NCBI RefSeq assembly: GCF_003269295.1
Contig: NZ_QLTT01000001.1
Span: 1,507,635 to 1,571,634 of the forward strand
Direction of reading: 5' to 3'
Source: Lentzea atacamensis
GTDB lineage: Bacteria; Actinomycetota; Actinomycetes; Mycobacteriales; Pseudonocardiaceae
Length of the DNA: 64,000 nt
This document shows, one piece after another, positions 44,394 through 53,470 of the stretch; within the stretch, counting starts at the first letter, position 1, and each line of letters begins with the position of its first letter. Below the pieces are notes generated by a model. It was not told the DNA's origin. It did not search any database and saw only the letters and a list, made by a program, of their open reading frames with translations. A program made the position numbers and the translations under genes.

Positions 44394-45503
44394 ATGGCGC
44401 GCCTCCTGACCCCGCGCTTCGCCCTCCTCACCGCCGCCGACCTGGGCTACTTCACCGCGATGGGCATCGCGGTGTACGCCCTGCCCCTCTACGTCACCGG
44501 CCCGCTGCACAGCACCAACGCCGCCGCAGGCCTCGCGTTCGGCGCCTTCGCCATCTCTGCCCTTCTGCTCCGCCCGTTCGCCGGCCGCCTGACCGACCGC
44601 ATCGGCCGCAGACCGCTCCTGCTGGGCGGCACCGCACTGGCCGCCACCAGCCTCGCCCTCACCGCGCTGGCCGCCGACCTCCCGACGATCATCGCCCTGC
44701 GGCTCCTGCTGGGCGTGGCCGAAGCCGCCTTCTTCGTGGCCGCGTTCGCCGCCCTGGTCGACATCGCCCCGCCGGACCGCCTCGGCGAGGCGTTGAGCCT
44801 CAACTCGCTGGGCCTCTACCTGGGCCTGGCCGCGGGCCCGCCGCTGGGCGAGGTCCTCACGCAACGGTCGTTCCCCACGGCCTGGATGACAGCGGCAGTC
44901 CTCTGCCTGGCGGCCACCGCGGCCTCGGCGTTCATCGGCGAAACCGGTACACCCACCACCACGAACACCAAGCTGATCCACCGCCCCGCCATCGCGCCGA
45001 GCATCGCGCTCTGCACCTCGCTCGCTGCGGCCGGCGGTTTCCTGGCGTTCGCGGCACTGCGCGCCCAGGAGGAGGGGCTGGAGAACACCAGCCTCCCGCT
45101 CTTCCTCTACGGCGCCACGGTCGTCGTGTCCAGGGCGGCGTTCGCCAAGATCCCGGACCGCCTGCCGCCGCTGAGACTCGGCGCTGTCGCCCTGGCCGTC
45201 ATCGCGGCTGGACTGGTCCTCACCGCCACCCCGCACACGCTCATCGCGGGCAGCGTCGTGCTGGGTCTCGGCGTCACGTTCAGCACCCCGGCGTTCTTCG
45301 CCGCAGTCTTCGCCACCGCCGAACCGCACCAGCGGGGCGCCGCCTCCGGGACCGCCAGCGCGTTCATCGACATCGGGCTCGGCGGCGGCCCGATCCTGCT
45401 CGGTGTCGTCGCGAACGCGAGCATCCCGGCGGCGCTCGCCACCGGTGGCGCGCTGGCCGCGGCCGGCTGTCTGTGGACGCTGAGGCTGCACCGAGCACAC
45501 TGA
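44394..45503 (+). CDS. MFS transporter
   Basis: 369 aa with 11 or 12 hydrophobic segments. Motif A of major-facilitator drug:proton antiporters is present between helices 2 and 3 (RPFAGRLTDRIGRRPLLLGG), followed by the helix-4 Arg (IIALRLLLGVAEAAFF). It is shorter than the usual 400 aa because the central loop is brief. It is an efflux candidate of unknown substrate. The ATG at 44394 begins the first helix region; an upstream frame extension would cross the repeats. It is followed by the LLM oxidoreductase after 4 nt. Confidence 0.88.
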   Translation: MARLLTPRFALLTAADLGYFTAMGIAVYALPLYVTGPLHSTNAAAGLAFGAFAISALLLRPFAGRLTDRIGRRPLLLGGTALAATSLALTALAADLPTIIALRLLLGVAEAAFFVAAFAALVDIAPPDRLGEALSLNSLGLYLGLAAGPPLGEVLTQRSFPTAWMTAAVLCLAATAASAFIGETGTPTTTNTKLIHRPAIAPSIALCTSLAAAGGFLAFAALRAQEEGLENTSLPLFLYGATVVVSRAAFAKIPDRLPPLRLGAVALAVIAAGLVLTATPHTLIAGSVVLGLGVTFSTPAFFAAVFATAEPHQRGAASGTASAFIDIGLGGGPILLGVVANASIPAALATGGALAAAGCLWTLRLHRAH

Positions 45504-45507
45504 ACGA

Positions 45508-46209
45508 GTGCAGATCGGCGTCTTCACCGCGGGCGACCTGGAACCCGCCGAGATGGTCGCGCTGGCGGTCGCGGCCGAGGAAGCGGGCTTCGACGTCTTC
45601 GCGGTCGGCGAGCACCACAACCCGCCCTACAACTCGTCGTCCCCCACCACGCTGCTGGCGTACATCGCGGCGAAGACCAGCACCATCCTGCTCTCCACCG
45701 CCACGACGCTCATCACCACGAACGACCCCGCGAGAATCGCCGCCAACTACGCGACCCTGCACCACCTCGCGCCGGGCAGAACCGACCTCGTGCTGGGACG
45801 CGGCAACACGGCGAAGGTGTTCGGCTGGTTCGGCAAGGAGATCGAGTACAGCCTCCCGCTGACGATCGAGAACTACGGCGTGCTGCGCGAGTTGTGGCGC
45901 GACAGGCCGTACATCTGGCACGCCTGCACCCGCTCCCCCGAGATCGCCGACCTCGCGGCGGAACACGACGACGGGCTTTTCGTGTTCGCCGGCCAGACCG
46001 AGCACGTCGCCAGGTACCGCGAAAGGGCCGGAAACCCGACACTCGGCGTGCTGGCCGACGACGACGACCTCGGCGAAGCGCTGGACATCAAACCCGACCG
46101 GCTGCTGATCCACGCGAAGAGCCCCGATCACCTCCGCCAGATCACCAGGGCCACCACCAGGATCAGCACACCGACCGCCACCGCGGACCCGAGCACCCAC
46201 AGCCCGTAG
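45508..46209 (+). CDS. Short LLM-class (luciferase-like) flavin oxidoreductase
   Basis: 233 aa, against about 330-350 in the family. The N-terminal half is normal: MQIGVFTAGD, FDVFAVGEHHNPPY, ILLSTATTLITTNDPARIAANYATL, and the flavin-site GRTDLVLGRGN. Then LRELWRDRPYIWHACTRSPEIADLAAEHDDG joins blocks that are normally about 20 residues further apart, and the C-terminal third is absent. The final 27 residues (Thr/Ser/Pro rich) are antisense to the next gene. It may be a degraded or minimal F420/FMN enzyme. GTG start 4 nt after the MFS stop suggests cotranscription. Confidence 0.75.
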   Translation: MQIGVFTAGDLEPAEMVALAVAAEEAGFDVFAVGEHHNPPYNSSSPTTLLAYIAAKTSTILLSTATTLITTNDPARIAANYATLHHLAPGRTDLVLGRGNTAKVFGWFGKEIEYSLPLTIENYGVLRELWRDRPYIWHACTRSPEIADLAAEHDDGLFVFAGQTEHVARYRERAGNPTLGVLADDDDLGEALDIKPDRLLIHAKSPDHLRQITRATTRISTPTATADPSTHSP

Positions 46210-47138
46210 ACCGCGAACGCCACGAACTCCGATCCGATGGCGGCGACGGAGGTGACCGTGGCACGGGCGTCGGACTCGATCCGGTGCTGCAACTCGGTCT
46301 CGATCTGCACCAGCACGAACCGGTACAGCCCGTAGAACAGTCCCAGCAGGACGATCGCCATCGGCACGGCGAGCACGGCGGCCGCGATCAGCGCCACGCC
46401 CGAGGCGAACAGCACCCAGCCGCGGAACGGCAGCCGCCCGCCGAGCGACGCACCGGCCGCGCCCAGCAACGGCACCCCGATCGTCGCGAGCGGCACCCAC
46501 ACCGTCGGCACCTGCCAGTCCTGCGCCAGCAGCGTGAAGTACTCCTCGAACGCGTCGATCGCGTACACCAGCGCCACCGCGATCACGGCTCGCTTGATAG
46601 GCACGGATGCCCGCAGACCGGCGCGCAACGTCGCGAAGTAGCTCTCGTGCTCCTCTGACTCACGCGGAGGCTCCGGGAACCGCAGCGCGATCACCGACGA
46701 AAGCAGGCACATCACGACGGAAACCCAGCCGGCCAGCTCGTAGCCGCCGTACGAGAACAACGCGGTGGCCATGACCGCGACGGGAACCTGCGAGATCAGC
46801 TCGATGGTGTCGACCCGCGCGTTGAGCCGGCCGTACTGCTCCTCGTCGCCGTTGGCCGCCAGCCCGTCGTACAGCAGGGCCTCGAACGCACCGGAGGTCA
46901 GCGTTCCGCCGAGTCCCCACAACACGAAACCGACGGCGAAACCCCAGAACGACGGGAACAGCACCCACGCCGCGTGGGCGACGGCTTGCAGCACACCGGC
47001 GGCGACCAGCGAGCTCCGTCGCGAGAACCGGTCGGCGATGGCACCGGACGGCACCTCGAACACGACCGCGGTGAACGACCAGATCGCGAGCAGCACGGAG
47101 ATGGAGGCGTCCGACAGCCCGCTGTCGGCGAAGAGCAA
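46128..47138 (-). pseudogene. MFS transporter with a disrupted 5' end
   Basis: The frame encodes a normal MFS core with VPSGAIADRFSRRSSL (motif A) and about 11 helices. The only standard start in frame is TTG 47138, which would remove the first helix. The missing helix is encoded immediately upstream (reading AFAWCSHLVPIYALYALLFAD). That stretch has no ATG or GTG, and an in-frame TGA stands at 47219-47217, five codons after an ATG at 47234. Either a recent stop or frameshift inactivated the 5' end, or translation uses a rare CTG (47204). The 3' end overlaps the LLM gene by 82 nt. The call as pseudogene is provisional. Confidence 0.55.
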
Positions 47139-47292
47139 CGCGTACAGCGCGTAGATCGGGACGAGGTGCGAACACCACGCGAACGCTGTCGCGGTTCGGG
47201 ACAGATCAGTTGAAGATCAATGTCGTCGTCGCATGGCACAAGGTTAAGCCGTCAGCGCCACCGATTAAATGGCGCTGACGGCTCGTAGTCGC

Positions 47293-48624
47293 TCAGAAAC
47301 CGGCGGTGACGCGGGTGAACGCGAGGTCGGACTGCTGGATGCCGGAGCAGTGCGCGGCCACCTGGCCGTCGCAGCCACCGCGGTCGCGGTTCACCGACCA
47401 GAACGCGAGACGCCCGAGGCCGTTGGCCTTCGACCAGTCGCGGATCGCGGTCCAGTCGTCCACGGTGGTCAGCTCGCGCTGGTCGGACAGCCCGTTCATG
47501 CCGGAGATGCCGACGTGCCTGAACGCCTCGGCGTCACTCCAGCCGAAGGTCGACTTGAGCTTGTTCTTCAGCCCCGTGGCCGCGCCGATGGTGTCGGTGC
47601 GGATGTTGGAGCTGCCGAAGTCGAACGGCATGATCGTGAACACGTCGATGTTCGCGTTGAGCGCCTTGGCCTGGTCGATCAGCCGCGCGCCGTAGAAGTT
47701 CGGCCCGGTGGTGCCGGTGCCGAACGTGACGATCGTCTGGATGCCCGGGTTGTTCTGCTTGACGATCCGCAGCGCGGTGATGATCCGGTCCTGGACGGTC
47801 GTGTTCTCGAACTCGTCGGAGTTCTCGATGTCGATGTCGATGGCCTTCAACCCGTAGGCGTTGATCACCTGCTGGTACGCGGCGGCCAAGGCCTCCGGCG
47901 TCGAGCAGTTCGGGCCGAGCTTGTTGCCGCTCCAGCCGCCGAACGACGGCACGATGTCACCGCCGGCCGCGCGGATGGCGTTGATCGTCTGCTGGTCGAC
48001 GCCACCGGTGAGCGGACGCTGGCTGTCCCACGACGGCGTGCACCCGCCGCCGGACAGGACGAACGCGAGCGTGAACCACTTGACGCCGGTCGAGCCCATG
48101 ACCTGCGTGGCGCTCTGCGGGTTGCCCCAGCCCAGGTACAGGTAGGGCGCACCGCGGCCGGTGCCGGGCACCGGCGGGTTCGACGTGGTCGTCGTCGTGG
48201 TGGTCGTGGTCGCCGGCGGCTGCCCGGTGCCGTCGCACGCTGCACCGTTGATCTTGCAGCCGGTCGGGCTGCCACCGGAACCGCTCACGGTGAAGCCGAA
48301 GCTCGCCGTGCCGCCGACGGGCACGTTGCCGTTCCACGTGTTGCGGACCGTGATGTGCTGCCCGCTGGCAGTGCGGCTGCCGTCCCAGAGGGACCCGATC
48401 GACTGTCCGCTCGGGAGCGTGAACTCGACGGTCCACGACGTGAGCGCGGACGAGCCGCCGTTGGAGATCGTGTACTTGGCCTCGTAGCCGCCGCCCCAGT
48501 CCGACGTCTTGGTGAACGCCGCCGTCACGCCCGTCGCGCCGCTCGCGGGTGCGGCGAGAACGCCTCCGACCACGGCCGATATCGCCAGACCGATGGTCAG
48601 GAACTGCCAGCGGAACCTCTTCAT
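47293..48624 (-). CDS. Secreted chitinase: CBM2 plus GH18
   Basis: 443 aa. The signal peptide (about 29 residues, ending ASG-AT) is followed by a family 2 carbohydrate-binding module (about 32-130) with the exposed Trp residues typical of cellulose/chitin binding (SDWGGGYEAKYTISN, GSLWDGS, RNTWNGN) and two Cys. A Thr-Pro linker follows. The GH18 catalytic domain (about 160-443) has the DxDxE motif in LKAIDIDIENSDEF, with Glu as acid. It should hydrolyse chitin. ATG with GGAG 5 nt upstream. The promoter region carries both a DasR-like box and a CebR/CelR-like box. Confidence 0.94.
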   Translation of the reverse strand: MKRFRWQFLTIGLAISAVVGGVLAAPASGATGVTAAFTKTSDWGGGYEAKYTISNGGSSALTSWTVEFTLPSGQSIGSLWDGSRTASGQHITVRNTWNGNVPVGGTASFGFTVSGSGGSPTGCKINGAACDGTGQPPATTTTTTTTTSNPPVPGTGRGAPYLYLGWGNPQSATQVMGSTGVKWFTLAFVLSGGGCTPSWDSQRPLTGGVDQQTINAIRAAGGDIVPSFGGWSGNKLGPNCSTPEALAAAYQQVINAYGLKAIDIDIENSDEFENTTVQDRIITALRIVKQNNPGIQTIVTFGTGTTGPNFYGARLIDQAKALNANIDVFTIMPFDFGSSNIRTDTIGAATGLKNKLKSTFGWSDAEAFRHVGISGMNGLSDQRELTTVDDWTAIRDWSKANGLGRLAFWSVNRDRGGCDGQVAAHCSGIQQSDLAFTRVTAGF

Positions 48625-48663
48625 GGTGCTCCATTCACGTGCAGGGGGAACGTGATGGCGAGC

Positions 48664-48692
48664 ACGCTAACTGGTCTGGACCACCGGTTCAA
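48664..48692 (-). promoter_or_regulatory. Chitinase promoter with a DasR-like dre box in its spacer
   Basis: Read on the minus strand, TTGAAC (48692-48687) and TAGCGT (48669-48664) are separated by 17 bp, a good -35/-10 pair. The spacer contains 48685-48670, ACTGGTCTGGACCACC on the plus strand. It matches 13 of 16 bases of the Streptomyces DasR site ACTGGTCTAGACCAGT, which represses chitin genes until aminosugar phosphates accumulate. The ATG is about 40 bp downstream. Confidence 0.65.
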
Positions 48693-48726
48693 GGGTGTGA
48701 ACAAGACGCATCGGCCTGCGGTTTTG

Positions 48727-48740
48727 TGGGAGCGCTCCCC
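48727..48740 (-). promoter_or_regulatory. CebR/CelR-like operator upstream of the chitinase
   Basis: TGGGAGCGCTCCCC on the plus strand matches 13 of 14 bases of TGGGAGCGCTCCCA. It lies about 35 bp upstream of the -35 element and only 7 nt from the stop of the preceding gene (48748). The same box occurs before the GH64 gene at 2518. Confidence 0.6.
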
Positions 48741-48747
48741 TATGGCG

Positions 48748-49056
48748 CTACAACTGATCCACCCGCTCCGCGTCGCGCTCCTCCAGCAGCTGCAGCAACG
48801 CGTACGTGGTCTGCCGTTGCTCTTCGAGCAGCTTGACCAGCCAGGATCCGAAGTAGAGAAATCCGCCGACCCCGATCAGCCCGACGCCGAGGATCCCGCC
48901 GGAGACCACGTACGGGATCTGCTCCCACACGTAACCCGTGTGCGCGACACCCCACCAGGCGAAGAGGATCGCCGCGATCCCCGCCGTCATCAGCATGGTG
49001 CCGACGAACCCGAGCCCGCTCTGCATCCGTGCGCGGCGCCGATCCTGCATGGTCAT
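48748..49056 (-). CDS. Small two-helix membrane protein, last gene of the ABC import operon
   Basis: 102 aa, not a named family. A basic N-terminus (QDRRRARMQS), two membrane helices (about 19-38, 53-78) and an acidic, Gln-rich cytoplasmic tail that looks helical (LLEEQRQTTYALLQLLEERDAER). The ATG at 49056 lies 4 nt after the stop of the preceding secreted-protein gene, so it belongs to that transcript. It might assist assembly of the membrane protein or the transporter; this is inferred only from position. Confidence 0.72.
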   Translation of the reverse strand: MTMQDRRRARMQSGLGFVGTMLMTAGIAAILFAWWGVAHTGYVWEQIPYVVSGGILGVGLIGVGGFLYFGSWLVKLLEEQRQTTYALLQLLEERDAERVDQL

Positions 49057-49060
49057 CGCT

Positions 49061-50317
49061 TCACCCGTTGCGCAGGTCTGGGACACCGGTCGGGTGTCCG
49101 GAGGGACAGGGAGCGCCGCCCAGCAGGAACGTGCCGAACGACTTCATGCCGAACGCGCCCGCCGCGGCGACACCGAGCCCGGCGAGGACCAGCAGTGCCG
49201 GCACACCGGGAAAGTCGAGCAGCGACCGGGGTTTCGCGCGCGCGGTCGCCACCGGTGTCACGGCCTTGGGCGGCGTCATCCCGGCGACCGGCGGTGAACC
49301 GGGCAGCGGGGGCGAAGCACCATCGGCGGCCGGTGGCGGCGGCGCGAGAGGTGCTTGCGGCGCAGGCGCATCAGGCGGTGTGAGCGGCGCGGCGGCGGAA
49401 GCGTTCGCGGCCGCCTCGGTGTCGCCGACTATCACGACCATCTTGCGCAACGGGTTCAGCAGCGGCACGAGCTCCTTGGGCAGCAACGGCGCCAGCACGC
49501 CGTCCAGGATTCCGCCGAGGCCCAGCTTGTTGCGCAACGCCAGCACGTCGACCGTCAGCGTCAGACCGGTGCTCTTGGACGTCGCGGCGGTGCCTTCGAG
49601 CTTCGTCGCGGACGTCGGCCACGTCAGTGTGATACCCAGTGGTTCCAACGCCTTCAGCAGGCCGTCCGGCGGCGCGTCCGGTGCCTTGACCGGGAACTTC
49701 TGGCCGAGCACCGTGAACTCGGCGACCGAGAACGTGCTCGTGCCGCTTCCCTTGCTGCCGTCGCTGACCGCGACCGACTCGAAGCGCACGCCCGACAGCA
49801 CGACCAGACCGGCGAGCAGCGAGAGCGTTTGCGCCGACGACACCGCGGTGGACCGCGCCTCGGAACCCGACACCGAACTCATGCTGCTCGACGCGAGGCC
49901 GTCCGCGGTGAGCAGGAACGGCACTTCCTGCTTCGCACCCGCGGAGGACTCGGTCTTCGCGGCACCCGCGGTGGCGCGCATGCCCGACTTCGACTCGTCC
50001 GCGGGACCACCGGGATGCGACGCGTTGGCCTGCACCGGATACGCGAAGCCCAGCAGCTGCGGCAGTCCGGTACCGACCGCCGCGCCCGGCCACAGCGAAC
50101 TCGCCAGTGACCGGCCGATCGGGCCCGAACCCAGCTCGGTCTGCGTGTACGACAGGTGCACCTCGCCCTGCGGTTCCGCGGGCACCGGGATCAGATCGGT
50201 GTGCAGCAGCACCGAGACGGGTGCGGCGCGGGCGGAGAGCGTGAACCCGCCGATGTCGGCGGCCTGCGCAGGGGCCGGGGACAGCAGCAGAAGCAGCAGT
50301 ACCAGCGCGTACCTCAC
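49061..50317 (-). CDS. Exported protein with C-terminal anchor in the ABC import operon
   Basis: 418 aa, unrecognised. Signal peptide of about 19 residues (ending AQA-AD). A Ser/Ala/Val-rich extracytoplasmic region (about 20-300) looks beta-rich, with strands such as LHTDLIPVPAEPQGEVHLSY and FSVAEFTVLGQKFPV. A Pro-rich linker (about 310-370) precedes a hydrophobic helix (about 377-397, FPGVPALLVLAGLGVAAAGAF) that would anchor it. It is coupled to the LivF-like ATPase by GTGA with GGAGGG 5 nt upstream. The protein may capture or hold the imported substrate at the surface, possibly like choice-of-anchor proteins. Confidence 0.72.
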   Translation of the reverse strand: MRYALVLLLLLLSPAPAQAADIGGFTLSARAAPVSVLLHTDLIPVPAEPQGEVHLSYTQTELGSGPIGRSLASSLWPGAAVGTGLPQLLGFAYPVQANASHPGGPADESKSGMRATAGAAKTESSAGAKQEVPFLLTADGLASSSMSSVSGSEARSTAVSSAQTLSLLAGLVVLSGVRFESVAVSDGSKGSGTSTFSVAEFTVLGQKFPVKAPDAPPDGLLKALEPLGITLTWPTSATKLEGTAATSKSTGLTLTVDVLALRNKLGLGGILDGVLAPLLPKELVPLLNPLRKMVVIVGDTEAAANASAAAPLTPPDAPAPQAPLAPPPPAADGASPPLPGSPPVAGMTPPKAVTPVATARAKPRSLLDFPGVPALLVLAGLGVAAAGAFGMKSFGTFLLGGAPCPSGHPTGVPDLRNG

Positions 50318-50967
50318 GATGTCCCTCCGAAGTAGACGGTGGCCAGGTCGCTGTCGGCACTGATCTCGCCGTGCGCCATCACCACGACCTGGTCTGCCAC
50401 GGCCGACGCGGTCTCCGCGAACTGCTCCACGATCAGCATCGTGACGCCGGACGAGGCCAGCTCCTTGACGACCTCGTACAGCTCGGCGACGATCACCGGC
50501 GCGAGTCCCATCGACAGCTCGTCGATCACGAGCACGGCCGGGTCGGTGATCAGCGCGCGGGAGAACGCGAGCATCTGCTGCTCGCCACCGGACATCGAGC
50601 CCGCGAGCTGCTTCTGCCGCGCCTTGAGCTTCGGGAACCGTTCGTAGACCACGGCGGGATCGCCGCGCATCAGGCGCAGGTTCTCCGCGACCGTGAGGTT
50701 CGGGAAGATCGCGCGGCCCTCCGGGATCGTGCACAGGCCCGCGCGCGCCAGCTCGTCGGGAGCGGCGTCGTTGACGTGCACCCCGCCCAGGTGGACGTGC
50801 CCGCTGGAGGAGCGCAGCTGTCCACTGAGGACTTTGACCAGTGTCGACTTGCCCGCTCCGTTCGGGCCGAGCAGCGCCGTGACCGTGCCGCGCGGCACGT
50901 TGAGCGTGACCCCGCGCAGCACCTCGATCCTGCCGTACCCGGCGTGGACGTCCATCAGGTCGATCAT
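50314..50967 (-). CDS. LivF-type ABC ATPase
   Basis: 217 aa. Walker A GPNGAGKSTLVKVL, signature SMSGGEQQMLAFSRALI, Walker B VLVIDELSMGLAP (Glu replaced by the typical LivF DELSxGL form) and H-loop VEQF. It is the second ATPase of a branched-chain-type importer. ATGA overlap with the LivG-like gene. Confidence 0.92.
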   Translation of the reverse strand: MIDLMDVHAGYGRIEVLRGVTLNVPRGTVTALLGPNGAGKSTLVKVLSGQLRSSSGHVHLGGVHVNDAAPDELARAGLCTIPEGRAIFPNLTVAENLRLMRGDPAVVYERFPKLKARQKQLAGSMSGGEQQMLAFSRALITDPAVLVIDELSMGLAPVIVAELYEVVKELASSGVTMLIVEQFAETASAVADQVVVMAHGEISADSDLATVYFGGTS

Positions 50968-51656
50968 CCGAGGTACGCCTCCCGAACGCCTTCGTGCGAG
51001 CGGATCTCGGAGGGGGTGCCGGACGTCAGGAGCTGCCCGAGGTTCAGCACGTGCACGTGGTCGCAGTAGCCCATCACGAGGTCCATGTCGTGCTCGACCA
51101 GCACGACGGCGCGTCCTTCCGCGCTCAGCTGGCGCAGCAGCTCACCGAACGCGTCGGTCTCGGCGCGGTCCAGCCCGGACGACGGTTCGTCGAGCAGCAG
51201 CAGGTGGGGATCGGTCGCCAGCGCGCGAGCGAGTTCCAGCAGCCGCGCGGCACCGGTCGGCACCGTGTCGGCCTGGGCGTCGGCGAACTCGGCGATCCCG
51301 ACCCGTGCCAGCAGCTCCGCGGCCAGCTTGGCCGGGCGGCGGCGGCTTTCCAGTGCCACCACCACGTTCTCCCGGACGGTCAGCGACCCGAAGACCTCGA
51401 GCCGCTGGAACGTCCGCGCCACTCCCAGTCTGGACCGCTGGTGCGGCCCCTTCGAGGTGATGTCCGCGTCGTCGAGCAGCACCCGGCCGGACGACGGCTT
51501 GCGCAGCCCGCTGATCACGTCGAACAACGTCGTCTTGCCGGCGCCGTTGGGGCCGATCAGCCCGGTGACGCCGGGATCGGCCGACAGCGTCACGTCGTCG
51601 ACCGCGGTCACCTCGCCGAAGCGGACCGTCACGCCCTCCACCCTCAGCCTGCTCAT
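50964..51656 (-). CDS. LivG-type ABC ATPase
   Basis: 230 aa. Walker A GPNGAGKTTLFDVI, Walker B LLLLDEPSSGLD and H-loop VVLVEHDMDLVM. The signature is VPTGAARLLELARAL rather than LSGGQ; a T-G-x-A-R form is seen in some actinobacterial LivG proteins, so it need not be inactive. It pairs with the LivF-type ATPase under the fused permease. ATGA overlaps join it to both neighbours. Confidence 0.9.
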   Translation of the reverse strand: MSRLRVEGVTVRFGEVTAVDDVTLSADPGVTGLIGPNGAGKTTLFDVISGLRKPSSGRVLLDDADITSKGPHQRSRLGVARTFQRLEVFGSLTVRENVVVALESRRRPAKLAAELLARVGIAEFADAQADTVPTGAARLLELARALATDPHLLLLDEPSSGLDRAETDAFGELLRQLSAEGRAVVLVEHDMDLVMGYCDHVHVLNLGQLLTSGTPSEIRSHEGVREAYLG

Positions 51657-53470
51657 GCGCGCCGCCAGGACCAGGCCCGGAAGAACCAGCTGACCAGACC
51701 GTTGGGATCACGCGAGAGCCCGGCCGCCGCCACTCCGAGCAGCACGACCGCGACCCCGGCGAACGCGGGAAACCCGCTCTGCAGCACCGGAAGCAGCATC
51801 AGCAGCATCCCGCCCAGCGCCGCGCCGGACACCGACGTCACACCGGCGATCACCGCGAACAGCAGCAGCGGCAGGTTGTTGAACAGCTGGAAGTCGCTCG
51901 CCGCCACGGTTTCCCGCAGCTGCGCGAACAACCCTCCCGCGAGCCCGGCGATCGCCGCCGACAGCGAGAACACCCAGACCCGGATCCAGCGCACGTTCAC
52001 GCCGAGCGTCGCGCACGCGGCCGAACTGTCCTTCACCGCGATCATGCGCCGCCCGAGCCGGCCGCGCCGCACCGCCAGCACACCGGCGCCGACCAGCGCG
52101 AACACCCCGGCGGCCAGGAGCAGCTGCGCCGTGGCGGACTCGAAGAGACGCGGCACCTGCAGGCTGCCCCGCACCCCGAACGCGATCGGCGACTGCAGCA
52201 CGAGCTTGTCCATCAGCTGCGCGAACCCCAGCGTGGCCAACGCCAGGTACAGCCCGCTCACCCGCAACGCCGTCAACGCGATCAGCGCACCGATCGCGGC
52301 GGCGACCACCGCGCCGGCCACCAACGCCAGCGGCGAGGAGCTCTCCAGCCGCGCCACCGTCACCGCGCCCACGCCGACGAACGTGAACTGCCCCAGCGAC
52401 ACCACCCCGCCGTACCCGGTGAGCAGGACCATCGACAGCAGCACGATCCCGAACACCAGCCCCAGCGCGAGCTGCCCCGCCACCACGCCGTCCACGAGCA
52501 ACGCCAGCGCGACCACCACCCCCATGAACAACGCCATCCCGACCCCGGTGGCGAGCCCGCCCGGCACCGCCACCCCGCGCGATCCCCGCACGCCACCGAT
52601 GCGCAGCGGTGACTGGGGCATCGCGAGCAGCACGACGAACAGCAGCAGTGCCGGAATCGCCGCCCGGAACGCGATCCAGAACGGCGAGGACGGCAGGTAC
52701 GCCACCGCGTAGGACTGCACCAGGCCGAGGCCGAGGGCACCCACGAACGTCCACGGCAGACTGCGCAACCGCCCGACCAGCGCGGCGGTGTAGGCGGTGA
52801 TCACGAGCAGCGTCATCGTCACGTAGTCGAGCTGCACGACCGGGGTGAGCAGGATGCCGCCCAGCGCCGCCAGCGCCGACCCGATGGCCCAGCTCAGCGC
52901 GGACAGCCGGTGGGGACGGGTCCCGTACAACGCGGCCAGCTCCGGGGCGTCGACGCACGCCCGCATCGCGAGCCCGGTCCGCGTCCGGTTCAGCAGCAGG
53001 TAGAGCCCGCCCGCGACCAGGACCGCGCAGGCCAGCGTGACGAGGTCGTGGCCGCTGACGAACGACTGTCCGATGTGGATGCCGTACTGGTCGAGGAACG
53101 GCCGCACGGGCCGGGCCTGCGGAGGCCAGATCACCTGGGCCGCACCGATCAGCCCGACCAGCACGCCGACGCCGGCGACGAGCGTGATGCCGACCGGCGC
53201 GCCCGCGAGCCTGCGCATCACGAACCGTTCGATCACCAGCCCGAACAGCGGCGCGCAGCCGCCGACGACGATCAGCAGGGCGAGCCACTGAGGCAGGCCG
53301 CGGTTCTCGGCGAGCTCCCAGTAGAGGAACGCCATGACCATGCCGATCGCGCCGTGACCGACGTTGAACACCTTGGAGGTGCTGTAGGTCAGCACGAGAC
53401 CGCCGGCGACGACGGCGTAGGCCCCGCCGGTGACGAGGCCGAAGACGGTGTAGGCCAGGAGGGCGGTCAT
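51653..53470 (-). CDS. Fused LivH-LivM branched-chain-type permease
   Basis: 605 aa, about twice a single permease. The LivH-like half (about 1-285) has GLVTGGAYAVVAGGLVLTYSTSKVFNVGHGAIGM; the LivM-like half (about 305-605) has LTGYGGVVSLGQFTFVGVGA and YLALATLGFAQLMDKL. Fusing both subunits fixes a 1:1 ratio. Members of this ABC class import branched-chain amino acids, urea, amides, or in actinobacteria aromatic and lipid-like compounds; the substrate is not identifiable by eye. ATG at 53470 overlaps the binding-protein stop (ATGA). Confidence 0.92.
   Translation of the reverse strand: MTALLAYTVFGLVTGGAYAVVAGGLVLTYSTSKVFNVGHGAIGMVMAFLYWELAENRGLPQWLALLIVVGGCAPLFGLVIERFVMRRLAGAPVGITLVAGVGVLVGLIGAAQVIWPPQARPVRPFLDQYGIHIGQSFVSGHDLVTLACAVLVAGGLYLLLNRTRTGLAMRACVDAPELAALYGTRPHRLSALSWAIGSALAALGGILLTPVVQLDYVTMTLLVITAYTAALVGRLRSLPWTFVGALGLGLVQSYAVAYLPSSPFWIAFRAAIPALLLFVVLLAMPQSPLRIGGVRGSRGVAVPGGLATGVGMALFMGVVVALALLVDGVVAGQLALGLVFGIVLLSMVLLTGYGGVVSLGQFTFVGVGAVTVARLESSSPLALVAGAVVAAAIGALIALTALRVSGLYLALATLGFAQLMDKLVLQSPIAFGVRGSLQVPRLFESATAQLLLAAGVFALVGAGVLAVRRGRLGRRMIAVKDSSAACATLGVNVRWIRVWVFSLSAAIAGLAGGLFAQLRETVAASDFQLFNNLPLLLFAVIAGVTSVSGAALGGMLLMLLPVLQSGFPAFAGVAVVLLGVAAAGLSRDPNGLVSWFFRAWSWRRA

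Noticed and set aside
50964-51656. LivG-like ATPase as inactive because it lacks LSGGQ
   Set aside because: The T-G-x-A-R variant occurs in working actinobacterial LivG proteins, and Walker A, B and H-loop are intact.
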